A stretch of 10,774 nucleotides of DNA from Caldilinea sp. (lineage in GTDB: Bacteria; Chloroflexota; Anaerolineae; Caldilineales; Caldilineaceae). Both the position numbers and the translations under genes were made by a program. Positions 1 to 8,897 of this stretch are shown here, in pieces. Below the pieces are notes generated by a model. It was not told where the DNA came from and did no database searches. It worked only from the letters and a program-made list of their open reading frames with translations. The stretch lies in assembly GCA_026389955.1 (NCBI GenBank), contig JAPLGY010000602.1:1-10774 (forward strand). The letters are read 5' to 3'. The number at the start of each line of letters is the position of its first letter. Position 1 is the first letter of the stretch.

Positions 1-198
1 GACGGCCAGCTCAGCCTGAGCACCGCACGCTGTCTGGGTTCGTGCGGGCTGGCCCCGGTCCTGGTGCTCGACGGCGAAGTGCTGGCGCGCGAGACACCGC
101 AAGGAACAGTCGACCGTGTACGGCAACGTCTTTACGGGGCTGCCCGGCCCGCCGAGGCCCTCCCTGCCACCAATGGAGGCATCCATGAACCGATCTGA
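1..198 (+). CDS. hoxE: HoxE, diaphorase [2Fe-2S] subunit of bidirectional hydrogenase (C-terminal part only)
   Basis: Only the last 65 residues are in the window; the frame is open from base 1 to the TGA at 196-198. The stretch [20 protein letters not shown] matches the end of NuoE/HoxE thioredoxin-like [2Fe-2S] proteins, where the last two of four cluster cysteines sit in a C-x3-C (window residues 11 and 15), followed by a GLAP turn and a beta-hairpin. In the family HoxE passes electrons in the HoxEFU diaphorase, in the cytoplasm, next to HoxF. The 3' end overlaps the preferred hoxF start by 14 nt, suggesting coupled translation. The tail after the hairpin (about 30 residues, Ala/Pro-rich) is not conserved. 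Family membership is fairly sure. HoxE rather than NuoE rests on the hoxFUYHW genes that follow. Confidence 0.85.
   Translation, partial: DGQLSLSTARCLGSCGLAPVLVLDGEVLARETPQGTVDRVRQRLYGAARPAEALPATNGGIHEPI
175..179 (+). promoter_or_regulatory. Ribosome binding site that sets the hoxF start
   Basis: GGAGG lies 5 nt upstream of the ATG at 185. The in-frame GTG at 116 and ATG at 173 have no comparable Shine-Dalgarno sequence at the right distance. Starting at 185 also removes an extra N-terminus that would lie inside hoxE. I therefore prefer 185. Confidence 0.6.
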
Positions 199-1873
199 CC
201 TGGAAGCGATGGCCCAGCGCGAGCTGGAACACCAACGCACCTTTCGTTGTCGCGTCCTGTGCTGTGCCAGCACCCCGTGTCTTTCCTCGGGGGGCACAGC
301 AGTCTACGATGCCATCCAGGCTGAACTCAAAGCCGGCCATCTGGAGGCCGAGGTGCAGGCTGTCGCCACGGGCTGTATGGGCCCTTGCAGCCGCGGCCCA
401 CTGGTCACCGTCCAGAGCGCAGCAGGCGACGAATTCATCTACGAGCAGGTCACCCCCGAACACGGGCGGCAGATCGTCGCCCACCACGCCCAGCCCGCCC
501 AGGCCCAGCCAGCCCCGGCCCAGGTGCTGCCCGGCGACCTGCCCTTTTTTGCCAAGCAGCAGAAGGTCGTGCTCGCCAACAGCGGGCTGATCGACCCGGA
601 ACGGCTTGAGGAGTCTGTGGCGCGCGGCGGCTACGCCGCCATGGCCTATGCGCTGCGCGAGATGACCCCAGAAGCAGTCTGCCGCGAGATCATCGACAGT
701 GGACTGCGCGGGCGAGGCGGCGCCGGCTACCCCACCGGCCTCAAGTGGGATATGGTGCGCAAGGCGCACGGCGACAAGAAGTATGTCGTCGCCAACGGCG
801 ACGAGGGGGACCCGGGCGCCTATATGGACCGCACCCTCATGGAGTCAGACCCCCACCGGGTGCTCGAAGGCATGGCCATCGCCGGCTATGCGGTCGGCGC
901 CGACCAAGGCTTCCTCTACGTGCGCGGCGAATACCCGATCGCGGCCAAACGGCTCGAGCGCGCTATCCGGGCCGCCGAACGGCGCGGCCTGCTCGGCAGC
1001 CGCGTGCTCGAAAGCAATTTCAACTTCCGGATCGATGTGCGCATCGGGGCCGGTGCCTTTGTCTGTGGCGAGGAGACTGCGCTGATGGCCTCGATCATGG
1101 GCCTGCGCGGCCAGCCCACCCCGCGCCCCCCCTACCCTGCCCAAAGCGGGCTGTGGGGCAAGCCGACGCTGATCAACAATGTCGAAACCTACGGCAGCAT
1201 CGCCCCGATTCTCCAAAACGGCGCCCACTGGTTCGCCTCGATCGGCACCGAACGCAGCAAAGGCACCAAAATCTTCGCCCTGGCCGGCAAGGTCGCCAAC
1301 ACCGGCTTGATCGAAGTCCCAATGGGCATCAGCCTGCGCGAGATCGTCTACGCCATCGGCGGCGGCATCCCCGACGGGCTGGCCTTCAAGGCCGCCCAGA
1401 CCGGCGGCCCCTCGGGCGGCTGCATCCCCGCCGAACACCTCGATACCCCCATGGACTACGAAAGTCTCAAGGCGCTCGGCTCAATCATGGGCTCGGGGGG
1501 GCTGATCGTGATGGACGAACACTCGTGCATGGTCGACGTCGCCAAATTTTTTATGGAGTTCTGCATGGACGAGAGCTGCGGCAAATGTGTGCCCTGCCGG
1601 GTCGGCACAGTCCAGATGCACCGGCTGCTCCAGCGGATCACCCAAGGCAGCGCGACCGCCCAGGATCTGGAAATGCTCCAAGAGCTCTGTGTCATGGTCA
1701 AAGAGACCAGCCTGTGCGGGCTGGGCCAATCTGCCCCCAACCCTGTCCAGAGCACCCTCCACTATTTTCTGCACGAGTACGAGGAGCATATCCGCCACCG
1801 TCGCTGCCCCGCCGGCGTCTGCACACTGAACCAGATCCCCGTGACCGAGTTGCTCAGGAGCGAAGCGTTATGA
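185..1873 (+). CDS. hoxF: HoxF, NAD(H)- and FMN-binding diaphorase subunit
   Basis: 562 residues from the ATG at 185. Residues ~20-95 form a thioredoxin-like [2Fe-2S] domain with Cys 27 and 32 (C-x4-C) and Cys 64 and 68 (C-x3-C). A linker rich in Ala, Pro and Gln follows (~100-117), then the NuoF core. FMN/NADH-binding motifs are [15 protein letters not shown] (~174-188), [13 protein letters not shown] (~204-216) and CGEETALM (~294-301). The N3-type [4Fe-4S] ligands are Cys 465, 468 and 471 ([10 protein letters not shown]) plus Cys 511 (SLCG). The C-terminus has the usual CPAGVC. In Hox enzymes this subunit exchanges electrons between NAD(H) and the Fe-S chain to HoxU. The N-terminal NuoE-like fusion and the hoxUYH neighbours distinguish it from complex I NuoF. 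It overlaps hoxU by 4 nt (ATGA). No defect is seen. Confidence 0.95.
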   Translation: MNRSDLEAMAQRELEHQRTFRCRVLCCASTPCLSSGGTAVYDAIQAELKAGHLEAEVQAVATGCMGPCSRGPLVTVQSAAGDEFIYEQVTPEHGRQIVAHHAQPAQAQPAPAQVLPGDLPFFAKQQKVVLANSGLIDPERLEESVARGGYAAMAYALREMTPEAVCREIIDSGLRGRGGAGYPTGLKWDMVRKAHGDKKYVVANGDEGDPGAYMDRTLMESDPHRVLEGMAIAGYAVGADQGFLYVRGEYPIAAKRLERAIRAAERRGLLGSRVLESNFNFRIDVRIGAGAFVCGEETALMASIMGLRGQPTPRPPYPAQSGLWGKPTLINNVETYGSIAPILQNGAHWFASIGTERSKGTKIFALAGKVANTGLIEVPMGISLREIVYAIGGGIPDGLAFKAAQTGGPSGGCIPAEHLDTPMDYESLKALGSIMGSGGLIVMDEHSCMVDVAKFFMEFCMDESCGKCVPCRVGTVQMHRLLQRITQGSATAQDLEMLQELCVMVKETSLCGLGQSAPNPVQSTLHYFLHEYEEHIRHRRCPAGVCTLNQIPVTELLRSEAL

Positions 1874-2601
1874 CAGTCGTAACCTTGACGATCAACGATG
1901 AGCTGGTCAGCGCACAAGAAGGCGAGACGCTGCTGGCTGTTTTGCGCGAGCGTGGGGTGGATATCCCCACCCTCTGCCACCTCGACGGGCTCAGCGAACG
2001 CGGCGGCTGCCGACTCTGCATGGTCGAACTCGCCGGCAGCCAAAAGCTGCAAGCCGCCTGTGTCACCCAGGTCCAGGAAGGAATGGTCGTCCACAGCCAC
2101 AGCGAGCGGCTGGTCAAGTACCGCAAGATGATCCTGGAACTGCTCTTCTCCGAACGCAACCACGTCTGCGCCGTCTGTGTGATGAACGGCAACTGCGAGC
2201 TGCAGTGGGAAGCCGCCAAACTGGGGATGGACCACGTACGCTACGAGTATCTGCACCCAGAGCTCAGCCTGGACGCCAGCCACGACCGCTTCGTGCTCGA
2301 CCACAACCGCTGCATTCTCTGCAGCCGCTGCGTGCGGGTCTGCGACGAGATCGAGGGCGCCCATGTCTGGGATGTGATGGGGCGCGGGGCCAACAGCCGT
2401 GTGATCATCGACCTCAACCAACCCTGGGGCTCCAGCCAAAGCTGCACCGCATGCGGCAAATGTGTCCAGGTCTGCCCCACCGGCGCCCTCTTCACCAAAG
2501 GCTCGACCGTCGCCGAGATGGAAAAACAACACAATTTTCTGCGTTGGATCCTCGACGGCCGCGAGAAAAAAGTCTGGTCCTATGAAAAAAATGGGAAGTA
2601 G
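1870..2601 (+). CDS. hoxU: HoxU, Fe-S electron-transfer subunit of the diaphorase
   Basis: 243 residues, homologous to the N-terminal part of NuoG. A plant-ferredoxin-like [2Fe-2S] domain has Cys 36, 47, 50 and 64 (C-x10-C-x2-C-x13-C). A His-Cys3 [4Fe-4S] site follows in [13 protein letters not shown] (His 98, Cys 100, 103, 109). Two ferredoxin-type [4Fe-4S] motifs come next: [11 protein letters not shown] (148, 151, 154, 158) and [11 protein letters not shown] (192, 195, 198, 202). The protein ends there, without the molybdopterin-like domain of NuoG, as usual for HoxU. In the family it carries electrons between HoxF and HoxY. The start ATG overlaps the hoxF stop and has AGGAG at 1856-1860. 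It appears complete and intact. Confidence 0.95.
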   Translation: MTVVTLTINDELVSAQEGETLLAVLRERGVDIPTLCHLDGLSERGGCRLCMVELAGSQKLQAACVTQVQEGMVVHSHSERLVKYRKMILELLFSERNHVCAVCVMNGNCELQWEAAKLGMDHVRYEYLHPELSLDASHDRFVLDHNRCILCSRCVRVCDEIEGAHVWDVMGRGANSRVIIDLNQPWGSSQSCTACGKCVQVCPTGALFTKGSTVAEMEKQHNFLRWILDGREKKVWSYEKNGK

Positions 2602-2607
2602 GCCAAG

Positions 2608-3141
2608 ATGAACAAGATCAAATTTGCAACTGCCTGGCTCGGCGGCTGCTCAGGCTGCCACATGAGCTTTCTGGATCTGGACGAAAAGTTGATCGAGCTG
2701 GCCAACAAAATTGAGCTGGTCTACAGCCCGATCGCCGACGTCAAAGAGTTCCCCGAAGGGGTCGACGTCACCCTGGTGGAAGGGGCTGTGGCCAACCTGG
2801 ACAACCTCCGCCTGGCCCAACAGATTCGCGCCCGCAGCCGACGGGTGGTCAGCTTCGGCGACTGCGCTGTCACCGGCAATGTGCCCAGCCTGCGCAACAC
2901 CCTGGGCGTCGACGATCTGCTCACCGCAGTCTACCAGGAAGGACCCGGCCGGCACCCCACCGGCGGCGGAGAGATTTTGCCCCGCCTGCTGCCCAAGGTG
3001 CTCCCCCTCCACCAGGTGATCCACGTCGATGCTTTCCTGCCTGGCTGCCCGCCCGACACCGAACGGATCTGGGCCGCCGTCAGCGCCCTGCTGGCGGACG
3101 AACCTCTCCTCCTCGAACCCGCCAGACGAACTTTTGGTTGA
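2608..3141 (+). CDS. hoxY: HoxY, small subunit of bidirectional [NiFe]-hydrogenase
   Basis: 177 residues, close to the usual ~180 for HoxY. The N-terminus [19 protein letters not shown] carries the proximal [4Fe-4S] ligands Cys 14 and 17. Cys 86 lies in [11 protein letters not shown] and Cys 147 in LPGCPPD, giving the four ligands of the single cluster that HoxY keeps. There is no Tat signal and no C-terminal extra clusters, consistent with a soluble cytoplasmic group 3d enzyme. It would pair with HoxH and pass electrons to HoxU. It starts 6 nt after the hoxU stop with only a weak purine-rich stretch upstream, so translation probably depends on coupling. It looks intact along its whole length. 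Confidence 0.95.
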   Translation: MNKIKFATAWLGGCSGCHMSFLDLDEKLIELANKIELVYSPIADVKEFPEGVDVTLVEGAVANLDNLRLAQQIRARSRRVVSFGDCAVTGNVPSLRNTLGVDDLLTAVYQEGPGRHPTGGGEILPRLLPKVLPLHQVIHVDAFLPGCPPDTERIWAAVSALLADEPLLLEPARRTFG

Positions 3142-3143
3142 TC

Positions 3144-3147
3144 GGAG
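3144..3147 (+). promoter_or_regulatory. Ribosome binding site that sets the hoxH start
   Basis: GGAG lies 4 nt before the ATG at 3152 and 7 nt before the ATG at 3155. The second spacing is the better one, and [16 protein letters not shown] from 3155 matches the usual HoxH N-terminus. I prefer 3155. Confidence 0.5.
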
Positions 3148-3154
3148 CTGCATG

Positions 3155-3679
3155 ATGTCCAAAACGATTGTGATCGACCCTGTCACCCGCATCGAAGGCC
3201 ATGCCAAGATCACCCTCCACCTGGACGACCAGGGCCAGGTCGAGGATGCCCGCTTTCATGTCACCGAATTCCGCGGCTTCGAAAAATTCTGCGAGGGGCG
3301 CAGCTTCTCGGAAATGCCCGGCATCACCGCCCGCATCTGCGGCATCTGCCCGGTCAGCCACCTGATGGCCTCCGCCAAAGCTGGCGATGCCATCCTGGGT
3401 GTCGCCATTCCCCCCACCGCCGCCCGTCTGCGCCGACTGATGAACTGGGCCCAGCTCGTCCAGAGCCATGCCCTCAGCTTTTTCCACCTCAGTGCCCCCG
3501 ATCTGCTGCTGGGCATGGAGAGCGACCCGGCCAGACGCAACCTCATGGGCCTGATCGACCGCTACCCCGACGTGGCACGCAACGGCATCCGCCTGCGCGG
3601 ACCGTCCCAGGAGGAGTGCGCGACCCCCTCAGCCAAGAAAACCGCAGCCAGATCCAGCAGATGCTGCCCGAAGCCCTGA
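3155..3679 (+). CDS. hoxH: HoxH N-terminal fragment as literally translated
   Basis: This is the product the ribosome would make from the hoxH start: 174 residues. The first ~148 are HoxH and include the N-terminal nickel-binding C-x2-C. The last 26 ([20 protein letters not shown] and on to the stop) are out-of-frame readthrough with no family resemblance. The C-terminal nickel ligands and the protease site are absent, so no [NiFe] centre could form. Confidence 0.75.
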   Translation: MSKTIVIDPVTRIEGHAKITLHLDDQGQVEDARFHVTEFRGFEKFCEGRSFSEMPGITARICGICPVSHLMASAKAGDAILGVAIPPTAARLRRLMNWAQLVQSHALSFFHLSAPDLLLGMESDPARRNLMGLIDRYPDVARNGIRLRGPSQEECATPSAKKTAARSSRCCPKP

Positions 3680-4566
3680 CGATCACCGAGCAGGCTCTGG
3701 ATCTGCTGCGCGGCACAGCAGACACCTACCGCGACGAAGAAGCCCTGTACGGCAACTTCCCCAGCCTCTATCTGGGGCTGGTCACTCCAGAAGGCGGCCT
3801 GGAACACTACGACGGGCTGCTGCGCGTCGTCGACAGCGACGGCACTGTCCTGGAACCCGGGCTGCCCCTCCCCCGCTACCGTGAAATCATCGGCGAAGCC
3901 GTCGAACCCTGGAGCTATCTCAAGTTCCCTTTCTACCGGCCCGCAGCCGCACGCGCCGCCCACGGGCAGGCCGCCGAAACCCAGTATGCAGCCGGCATGT
4001 ACCGCGTCGGCCCGCTGGCTCGGCTCAATGTCTGCACTTTCGCAGGCACCCCACGCGCCGAGGCCGAGCTGCGCGAGTTCCGCCGACTCGCCCCACGCGG
4101 CCGCCCAGTCTCCAACAGCTTCCATTTCCACTACGCACGTCTGATCGAGATCCTCCACTCGCTGGAACGTATCGCCGAAACGCTCGACGACCCTTCCATC
4201 ACCGACCCACGCGTCCGCGCCCACGCAGAAGTCAACCACCTGGTCGGCGTCGGCGTCAGCGAAGCCCCGCGCGGAACCCTCTTTCACGAGTACCAGGTCG
4301 ACAGCAACGGGATTTTACAGCGGGTAAACCTGATCATCGCCACCGGCCAGAACAACCTGGCCATGAACCGCACCGTCAAACAGATCGCCCAACACCACAT
4401 CCAGGGAGGTAAGGTGACCGAGGGCATCCTCAACCGCATCGAACATGGCATCCGTCTCTATGACCCCTGCCTCAGCTGTTCCACCCATGCGGTCGGGCAG
4501 ATGCCCTTGCAGGTCGAAATTTTTGACTCGGCTGGCCACCTGGTCGACCGCCTGGCACGCAACTGA
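3616..4566 (+). CDS. hoxH: HoxH C-terminal fragment as literally translated
   Basis: This open frame holds the rest of HoxH, with GTG at 3616 as the first possible start. The family sequence in this frame begins 15 nt earlier, at 3601, without a start codon. No spaced ribosome binding site precedes 3616: the GGAGGA directly abuts the GTG and encodes the Gly-Gly of VPGGV. Independent translation is therefore doubtful. Landmarks are [34 protein letters not shown] and the nickel-binding DPCLSCSTH. An Ala-rich stretch of roughly 12 extra residues sits between [11 protein letters not shown] and GMYRVGP. The stop abuts the hoxW ATG. Confidence 0.75.
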   Translation: MRDPLSQENRSQIQQMLPEALTITEQALDLLRGTADTYRDEEALYGNFPSLYLGLVTPEGGLEHYDGLLRVVDSDGTVLEPGLPLPRYREIIGEAVEPWSYLKFPFYRPAAARAAHGQAAETQYAAGMYRVGPLARLNVCTFAGTPRAEAELREFRRLAPRGRPVSNSFHFHYARLIEILHSLERIAETLDDPSITDPRVRAHAEVNHLVGVGVSEAPRGTLFHEYQVDSNGILQRVNLIIATGQNNLAMNRTVKQIAQHHIQGGKVTEGILNRIEHGIRLYDPCLSCSTHAVGQMPLQVEIFDSAGHLVDRLARN

Positions 4567-4986
4567 ATGAAGCCCACCCTGCCCGCAGCCCCAGTCTGGG
4601 TGATCGGAATCGGCAACACCCTGCGTCGCGATGACGGTGCAGGGTGGCTGCTGGCCCAGGCGCTGGTCATCTTCGTCGACGCCAGCACCGCTGTCTCCAG
4701 CCCCCACTTCACCCCCCTCTCCCCAGGAACCGTCGCCGACAGCAGCCACGGCTTGACCCCGGCCGGCCTGCTCACCCTCCTGCAGCGCCTCTATGCCCTC
4801 CAGCCGGCCGCCTGGCTGCTGCAAACCCCCGGCCAGGAGTTCGGCCACGGCGAAGGGTTGAGCGAAAACGCCCGCCAGGCCCAGCAAGCGGCCCCAGCAC
4901 TGGCCGCCTGCTGTCTCGCGACCCATCAGGCCCAAACAGATCGCCCCCCCCACCCCATTTGCGAAGTCTCTCCAATTGGACTATAA
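4567..4986 (+). CDS. hoxW: HoxW, HoxH-specific maturation endopeptidase, probably with an internal deletion
   Basis: 139 residues, a member of the HybD/HoxW/HyaD protease family that trims the large-subunit C-terminus after nickel insertion. Visible motifs are [15 protein letters not shown] (residues 12-26, first metal-site acid), VIFVDA (34-39, Asp 38, second site) and SSHGLTP (59-65, His 61, third site), then [21 protein letters not shown], typical of HoxW. In the family about 25-35 residues normally separate the helix after DDGAG from VIFVDA, including an HQLTPEL-like strand. Here LLAQAL runs straight into VIFVDA at ~4654-4666. The frame is kept, so this looks like an in-frame deletion. 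The missing strand belongs to the central sheet, so activity is doubtful. The last ~20 residues follow a run of eight C at 4944-4951 and are not conserved. It abuts hoxH (TGAATG). Confidence 0.8.
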   Translation: MKPTLPAAPVWVIGIGNTLRRDDGAGWLLAQALVIFVDASTAVSSPHFTPLSPGTVADSSHGLTPAGLLTLLQRLYALQPAAWLLQTPGQEFGHGEGLSENARQAQQAAPALAACCLATHQAQTDRPPHPICEVSPIGL

Positions 4987-4987
4987 A
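4959..4987 (+). promoter_or_regulatory. Candidate sigma-70-type promoter for the sco/oxidase operon
   Basis: TTGCGA (4959-4964) and TATAAA (4982-4987) are separated by 17 nt, the ideal spacing, with 4/6 and 5/6 matches to the consensus hexamers. They lie in a locally A/T-rich patch at the very end of hoxW, within otherwise GC-rich DNA. A transcript would start about 4994, leaving a leader of about 30 nt before the preferred ATG at 5024. This is a sequence match only. Confidence 0.4.
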
Positions 4988-5023
4988 TTCCATATTCTGG
5001 ACGCTGAAAACCAACCTGACACC

Positions 5024-5764
5024 ATGAGCTTTCCATCCATCCAGCCCGCTCCGTCCCACAGAGAACTGAGCGGCCCACAAGAGCACGAAACCTGGAGCTA
5101 CCGCCGGCTGATTGGCCTGTGGCTGGCCCTGCTGGCCATCCCGCTGCTGGCAGTGGGGCTTTTTGCCGTGCTGCAGCCGGTCCAGGTCCTTCCCCGTATC
5201 GGGCTGGCTCCCGGCTTCCTCTGGAGCGACCTGAACGGCCAGACATTCAGCAGCGAACTGCTGCGGGGCAAGCTGGTCGTCTACAACTTTACCAGCGCCA
5301 CCTGCACCGCTCCCTGTCTGGATACCTCGGCGGCTATGCAGCAGCTGCAAGACCGGATCGACACACTCGACACCGGCGGCCTGCCGGTCACCCTGGTCAC
5401 CGTCCTGCTCGACGGCACAGAAAGCGACCCCGCTCTGCTGCGCACCTATGCAGCCCGCTGGAAGGCCGACCCAGAACGCTGGCGGTTTGTCACAGCCCCA
5501 GCCGACCGGCTCAAACAGGGGGTGGGCGGCGGATTTGGCCTCTACTACACAGCAACCGCTGCCGGAGAGGTGACGTTTGCCCCGCTGACCGTGCTGGTCG
5601 ACGGCAACGGCATCCTGCGCGCCCAGTACAAACGGACACTGCCCGATCTGGCCTTTGTCGAACGGGATCTCGGCTTGATCGCCGCAGAGGTGCGCAACAG
5701 CAGCGGCGCCGGCGGGCTTGTCTACGAAGCCGCCCACCTCTTCGCCTGCTATGCAAGCTACTGA
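5024..5764 (+). CDS. Sco/SenC-like thioredoxin-fold protein with CxxxC but without the copper-binding His
   Basis: 246 residues from the ATG at 5024; an in-frame TTG at 4976 would add 16 residues and overlap hoxW. A short cytoplasmic N-terminus is followed by one membrane anchor ([20 protein letters not shown], ~30-49) and an extracytoplasmic thioredoxin fold. [16 protein letters not shown] (~83-98) holds the Sco-type C-x3-C, Cys 94 and 98. Sco copper chaperones also need a His in a DHS-type motif; the matching place here reads [13 protein letters not shown], with Phe 185 at the His position. It might therefore act as a thiol reductant for the CuA site or for its Sco partner rather than as a copper carrier (inference). 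It overlaps or nearly abuts the next sco gene. A TlpA-like disulfide reductase is a fair alternative name. Confidence 0.8.
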   Translation: MSFPSIQPAPSHRELSGPQEHETWSYRRLIGLWLALLAIPLLAVGLFAVLQPVQVLPRIGLAPGFLWSDLNGQTFSSELLRGKLVVYNFTSATCTAPCLDTSAAMQQLQDRIDTLDTGGLPVTLVTVLLDGTESDPALLRTYAARWKADPERWRFVTAPADRLKQGVGGGFGLYYTATAAGEVTFAPLTVLVDGNGILRAQYKRTLPDLAFVERDLGLIAAEVRNSSGAGGLVYEAAHLFACYASY

Positions 5765-6425
5765 GCCACAGATGGCCGCACAGCCGATCGACAGATTGCC
5801 CACACCGCCCCGCCGCAAAAAGCGCCTGCTGGGCGGGCTGCTGCTGGGCGGGCTGCTGCTGGGCGGGCGGGCAGCCTGGCCCTGGCTGCAGGCTGCACCC
5901 CAGCATGCGGTCCTTCTCAATGCCCGCCAGCCGATCGCCGAGTTCAGGCTCGACTCCACCCTGGGCCACCCGCTGTCGTTGAGCCAGTTGGGCGAGCGCT
6001 ACACGCTCTTTTACTTTGGCTACACAACCTGCCCGGACATCTGCCCAACCACGCTGGCCGACCTGAGCCAGGCACAGAGGCTGCTGGGAGAACAGGCCCA
6101 AAAGCTGCAGATGGTCTTTGTCACCGTCGACCCCGAACGCGACACGGTGGAGCGGCTGCGCGACTACCTGGCCTACTTTGGCCCTGAATGGATCGGGCTG
6201 GCAGGCCCCCCCGCTGCCACCGCAAACGTGGCCAGCCAGTTTGGGGTGGTCTATCAAAAACAGCCAGCCCGCGGCAGCGCCACCGAGTACCTGATCGACC
6301 ACAGCAGCGTCGTCGTGCTGCTCGACCCGCAGCACCGACCCCTGCTCCTGTTTCCCTATGGGGTCAGCGGCGAGCAGATCGCCATGGCTGAAAATACCCA
6401 GTTTGAACGGCGAAAGGAGACTTGA
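5751..6425 (+). CDS. Sco1/SenC-type copper chaperone for cytochrome c oxidase assembly
   Basis: 224 residues from the ATG at 5751, overlapping the previous gene by 14 nt. The ATG at 5772 is an alternative start; neither has a clear ribosome binding site. A basic stretch RRKK (21-24) precedes a membrane segment made of repeated LLLGG units (26-39), so the Sco domain faces outward. [13 protein letters not shown] (~87-99) carries the copper-binding Cys 94 and 98. VTVDPERDT (~124-132) and [14 protein letters not shown] (~180-193, His 184) complete the Sco signature. Such proteins deliver copper to, or reduce, the CuA centre of subunit II, which is encoded two genes downstream. Its stop abuts the ATG of the subunit IIa gene. 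It appears complete. Confidence 0.9.
   Translation: MQATEPQMAAQPIDRLPTPPRRKKRLLGGLLLGGLLLGGRAAWPWLQAAPQHAVLLNARQPIAEFRLDSTLGHPLSLSQLGERYTLFYFGYTTCPDICPTTLADLSQAQRLLGEQAQKLQMVFVTVDPERDTVERLRDYLAYFGPEWIGLAGPPAATANVASQFGVVYQKQPARGSATEYLIDHSSVVVLLDPQHRPLLLFPYGVSGEQIAMAENTQFERRKET
5826..5867 (+). repeat. 15-bp tandem repeat inside the Sco membrane anchor
   Basis: Two perfect copies of CTGCTGCTGGGCGGG (5838-5852 and 5853-5867) follow a 12-nt partial copy (5826-5837). Each codes for Leu-Leu-Leu-Gly-Gly. The unit length is a multiple of three, so copy-number change would lengthen or shorten the membrane helix without breaking the frame. Confidence 0.9.
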
Positions 6426-6545
6426 ATGCGCAAAGAACCCGATACCCCCCAGGGCACGGTGGTGCTGATTTCGATCTTTTTGATCTTGACCGTTGCCTTG
6501 TGGTTTAACACCTACTTGATCGTGTTGTCCAGAGGAGCAAACTGA
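6426..6545 (+). CDS. cbaD: ba3-type cytochrome c oxidase subunit IIa (single-helix subunit)
   Basis: 39 residues: a short polar start ([10 protein letters not shown]), one hydrophobic helix of about 22 residues ([23 protein letters not shown]) and SRGAN. The pattern and length closely resemble the 34-residue IIa subunit of Thermus thermophilus ba3 oxidase, which also has a PxG before the helix and ends in an ARG-type tail. In that enzyme the helix takes the place of the first transmembrane helix of subunit II found in other oxidases. AGGAG at 6415-6419 lies 6 nt before the ATG. The gene abuts the sco stop and overlaps the subunit II start by one base (TGATG). This IIa-II-I order is the ba3 operon order. 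Confidence 0.85.
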   Translation: MRKEPDTPQGTVVLISIFLILTVALWFNTYLIVLSRGAN

Positions 6546-7153
6546 TGAGCGAACAGATAAGCGAACCGGGCTCTGCCCAGCTTCCTGCCGGGGATGCCCA
6601 CAGCCCGCAGGACGCAGAACAGGCCGAGACGCTGCACATCGAAAAATGGGAAGGGATCTGGATTCGAGTTGCCCTCGGGATGACAGCTGTCTTCATCCTC
6701 GCCATTACGGTCGCTGCGCTCTCTTTCGGCATCTCGGTGCCCGGCGTCACCGCCCGCATCTCCCCAGCCGAGCTGAACGATCCAGAGAACCCCTTCGCCA
6801 CCCCTGGGCTGCGCGAGCTGGCCCCAGGCAAGTACGAGGTCTATATGGTGGCCCAGACCTGGAACTTTCTGCCCGACCGTCTCGAAGTGCCAGCCGGCGC
6901 CGAGGTGACCTTCTACGTGACCGCACGCGATGTGGTGCACGGCATCAAGATCGCCGGGACCAATGTCAACATGATGGCGCTGCCCGGCCAGGTCTCCACA
7001 CTCAAGGCGACCTTTGAGAAACCCGGTGTCTACAACTACATTTGCCACGAGTACTGCGGCTACGTCGCCGGCGCGCCGATCGGCCACCACACCATGTATG
7101 GCCAGCTGGTAGTGACTGAGGCGGCCGAAACAGCCCAGGCTCTGACCGAGTAA
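6545..7153 (+). CDS. cbaB: ba3-type cytochrome c oxidase subunit II (CuA subunit)
   Basis: 202 residues with one transmembrane helix (~40-62, [21 protein letters not shown]) and an outward cupredoxin domain. Having one helix instead of two fits ba3 oxidases, with IIa supplying the other. CuA ligands are His 132 (DVVHGIKI), Cys 167, Glu 169 and Cys 171 (ICHEYCG), His 181 and Met 184 (GHHTM). In Thermus the spacing from the second Cys to the His is C-x3-H. Here it is C-x9-H, with residues of YVAGAPI inserted in the ligand loop. Glu 36, just before the helix, is a candidate for the K-channel entry Glu of Thermus subunit II. The gene has GAGGA at 6533-6537 and would accept electrons from a cytochrome c or cupredoxin not encoded here. 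Confidence 0.92.
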   Translation: MSEQISEPGSAQLPAGDAHSPQDAEQAETLHIEKWEGIWIRVALGMTAVFILAITVAALSFGISVPGVTARISPAELNDPENPFATPGLRELAPGKYEVYMVAQTWNFLPDRLEVPAGAEVTFYVTARDVVHGIKIAGTNVNMMALPGQVSTLKATFEKPGVYNYICHEYCGYVAGAPIGHHTMYGQLVVTEAAETAQALTE

Positions 7154-7172
7154 CCCAGAGAGGAAGCAAGCC

Positions 7173-8891
<1,719 letters not shown>

Positions 8892-8897
8892 CCCCAC

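Larger units (their letters stand above)
3155..4566 (+). pseudogene. hoxH: HoxH, [NiFe]-hydrogenase large subunit, broken by an internal out-of-frame deletion
   Basis: The locus encodes almost all of HoxH in two frames. The first part has [12 protein letters not shown] and [10 protein letters not shown] (nickel ligands Cys 62 and 65) and stays faithful to the family through ARNGIRLR (residue ~148, base 3598). The frame then reads non-family sequence to a TGA at 3677-3679. The family sequence resumes in another frame at 3601 as [15 protein letters not shown]. It runs to the C-terminal nickel motif [16 protein letters not shown] and a stop at 4564-4566. Relatives have about 18 residues between the LR and the Trp before VPGGV, including a GQ...IE.LGG..IHP-type segment; here they are gone. 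The GG at 3599-3600 could be the remnant of that Trp codon. The frame change requires loss of 3n+1 nt, about 55. Even ribosomal frameshifting would not restore the missing segment. The enzyme should be inactive unless this is a sequencing or assembly error. A HoxW-type C-terminal extension after CSTHA is present. Confidence 0.85.

Noticed and set aside
116..184. Extended hoxF N-terminus from the GTG at 116 or ATG at 173
   Set aside because: It would overlap hoxE further, lacks a ribosome binding site and adds residues without family support. The GGAGG at 175-179 serves the ATG at 185.
745..1869. Very long open frame upstream of and in frame with hoxU
   Set aside because: It runs inside hoxF in another frame and its translation is Arg/Pro-rich with no family features. 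It is a high-GC shadow; hoxU starts at the ATG at 1870.
3590..3625. Programmed ribosomal frameshift in hoxH
   Set aside because: There is no slippery heptamer or obvious stimulatory structure. Shifting frame would still leave out about 18 conserved residues, so a deletion or sequence error explains it better.
4772..5959. 395-residue open frame on the - strand opposite hoxW and sco
   Set aside because: It spans three recognised + strand genes and has low-complexity Arg/Gly/Ser stretches. It is antisense shadow coding.
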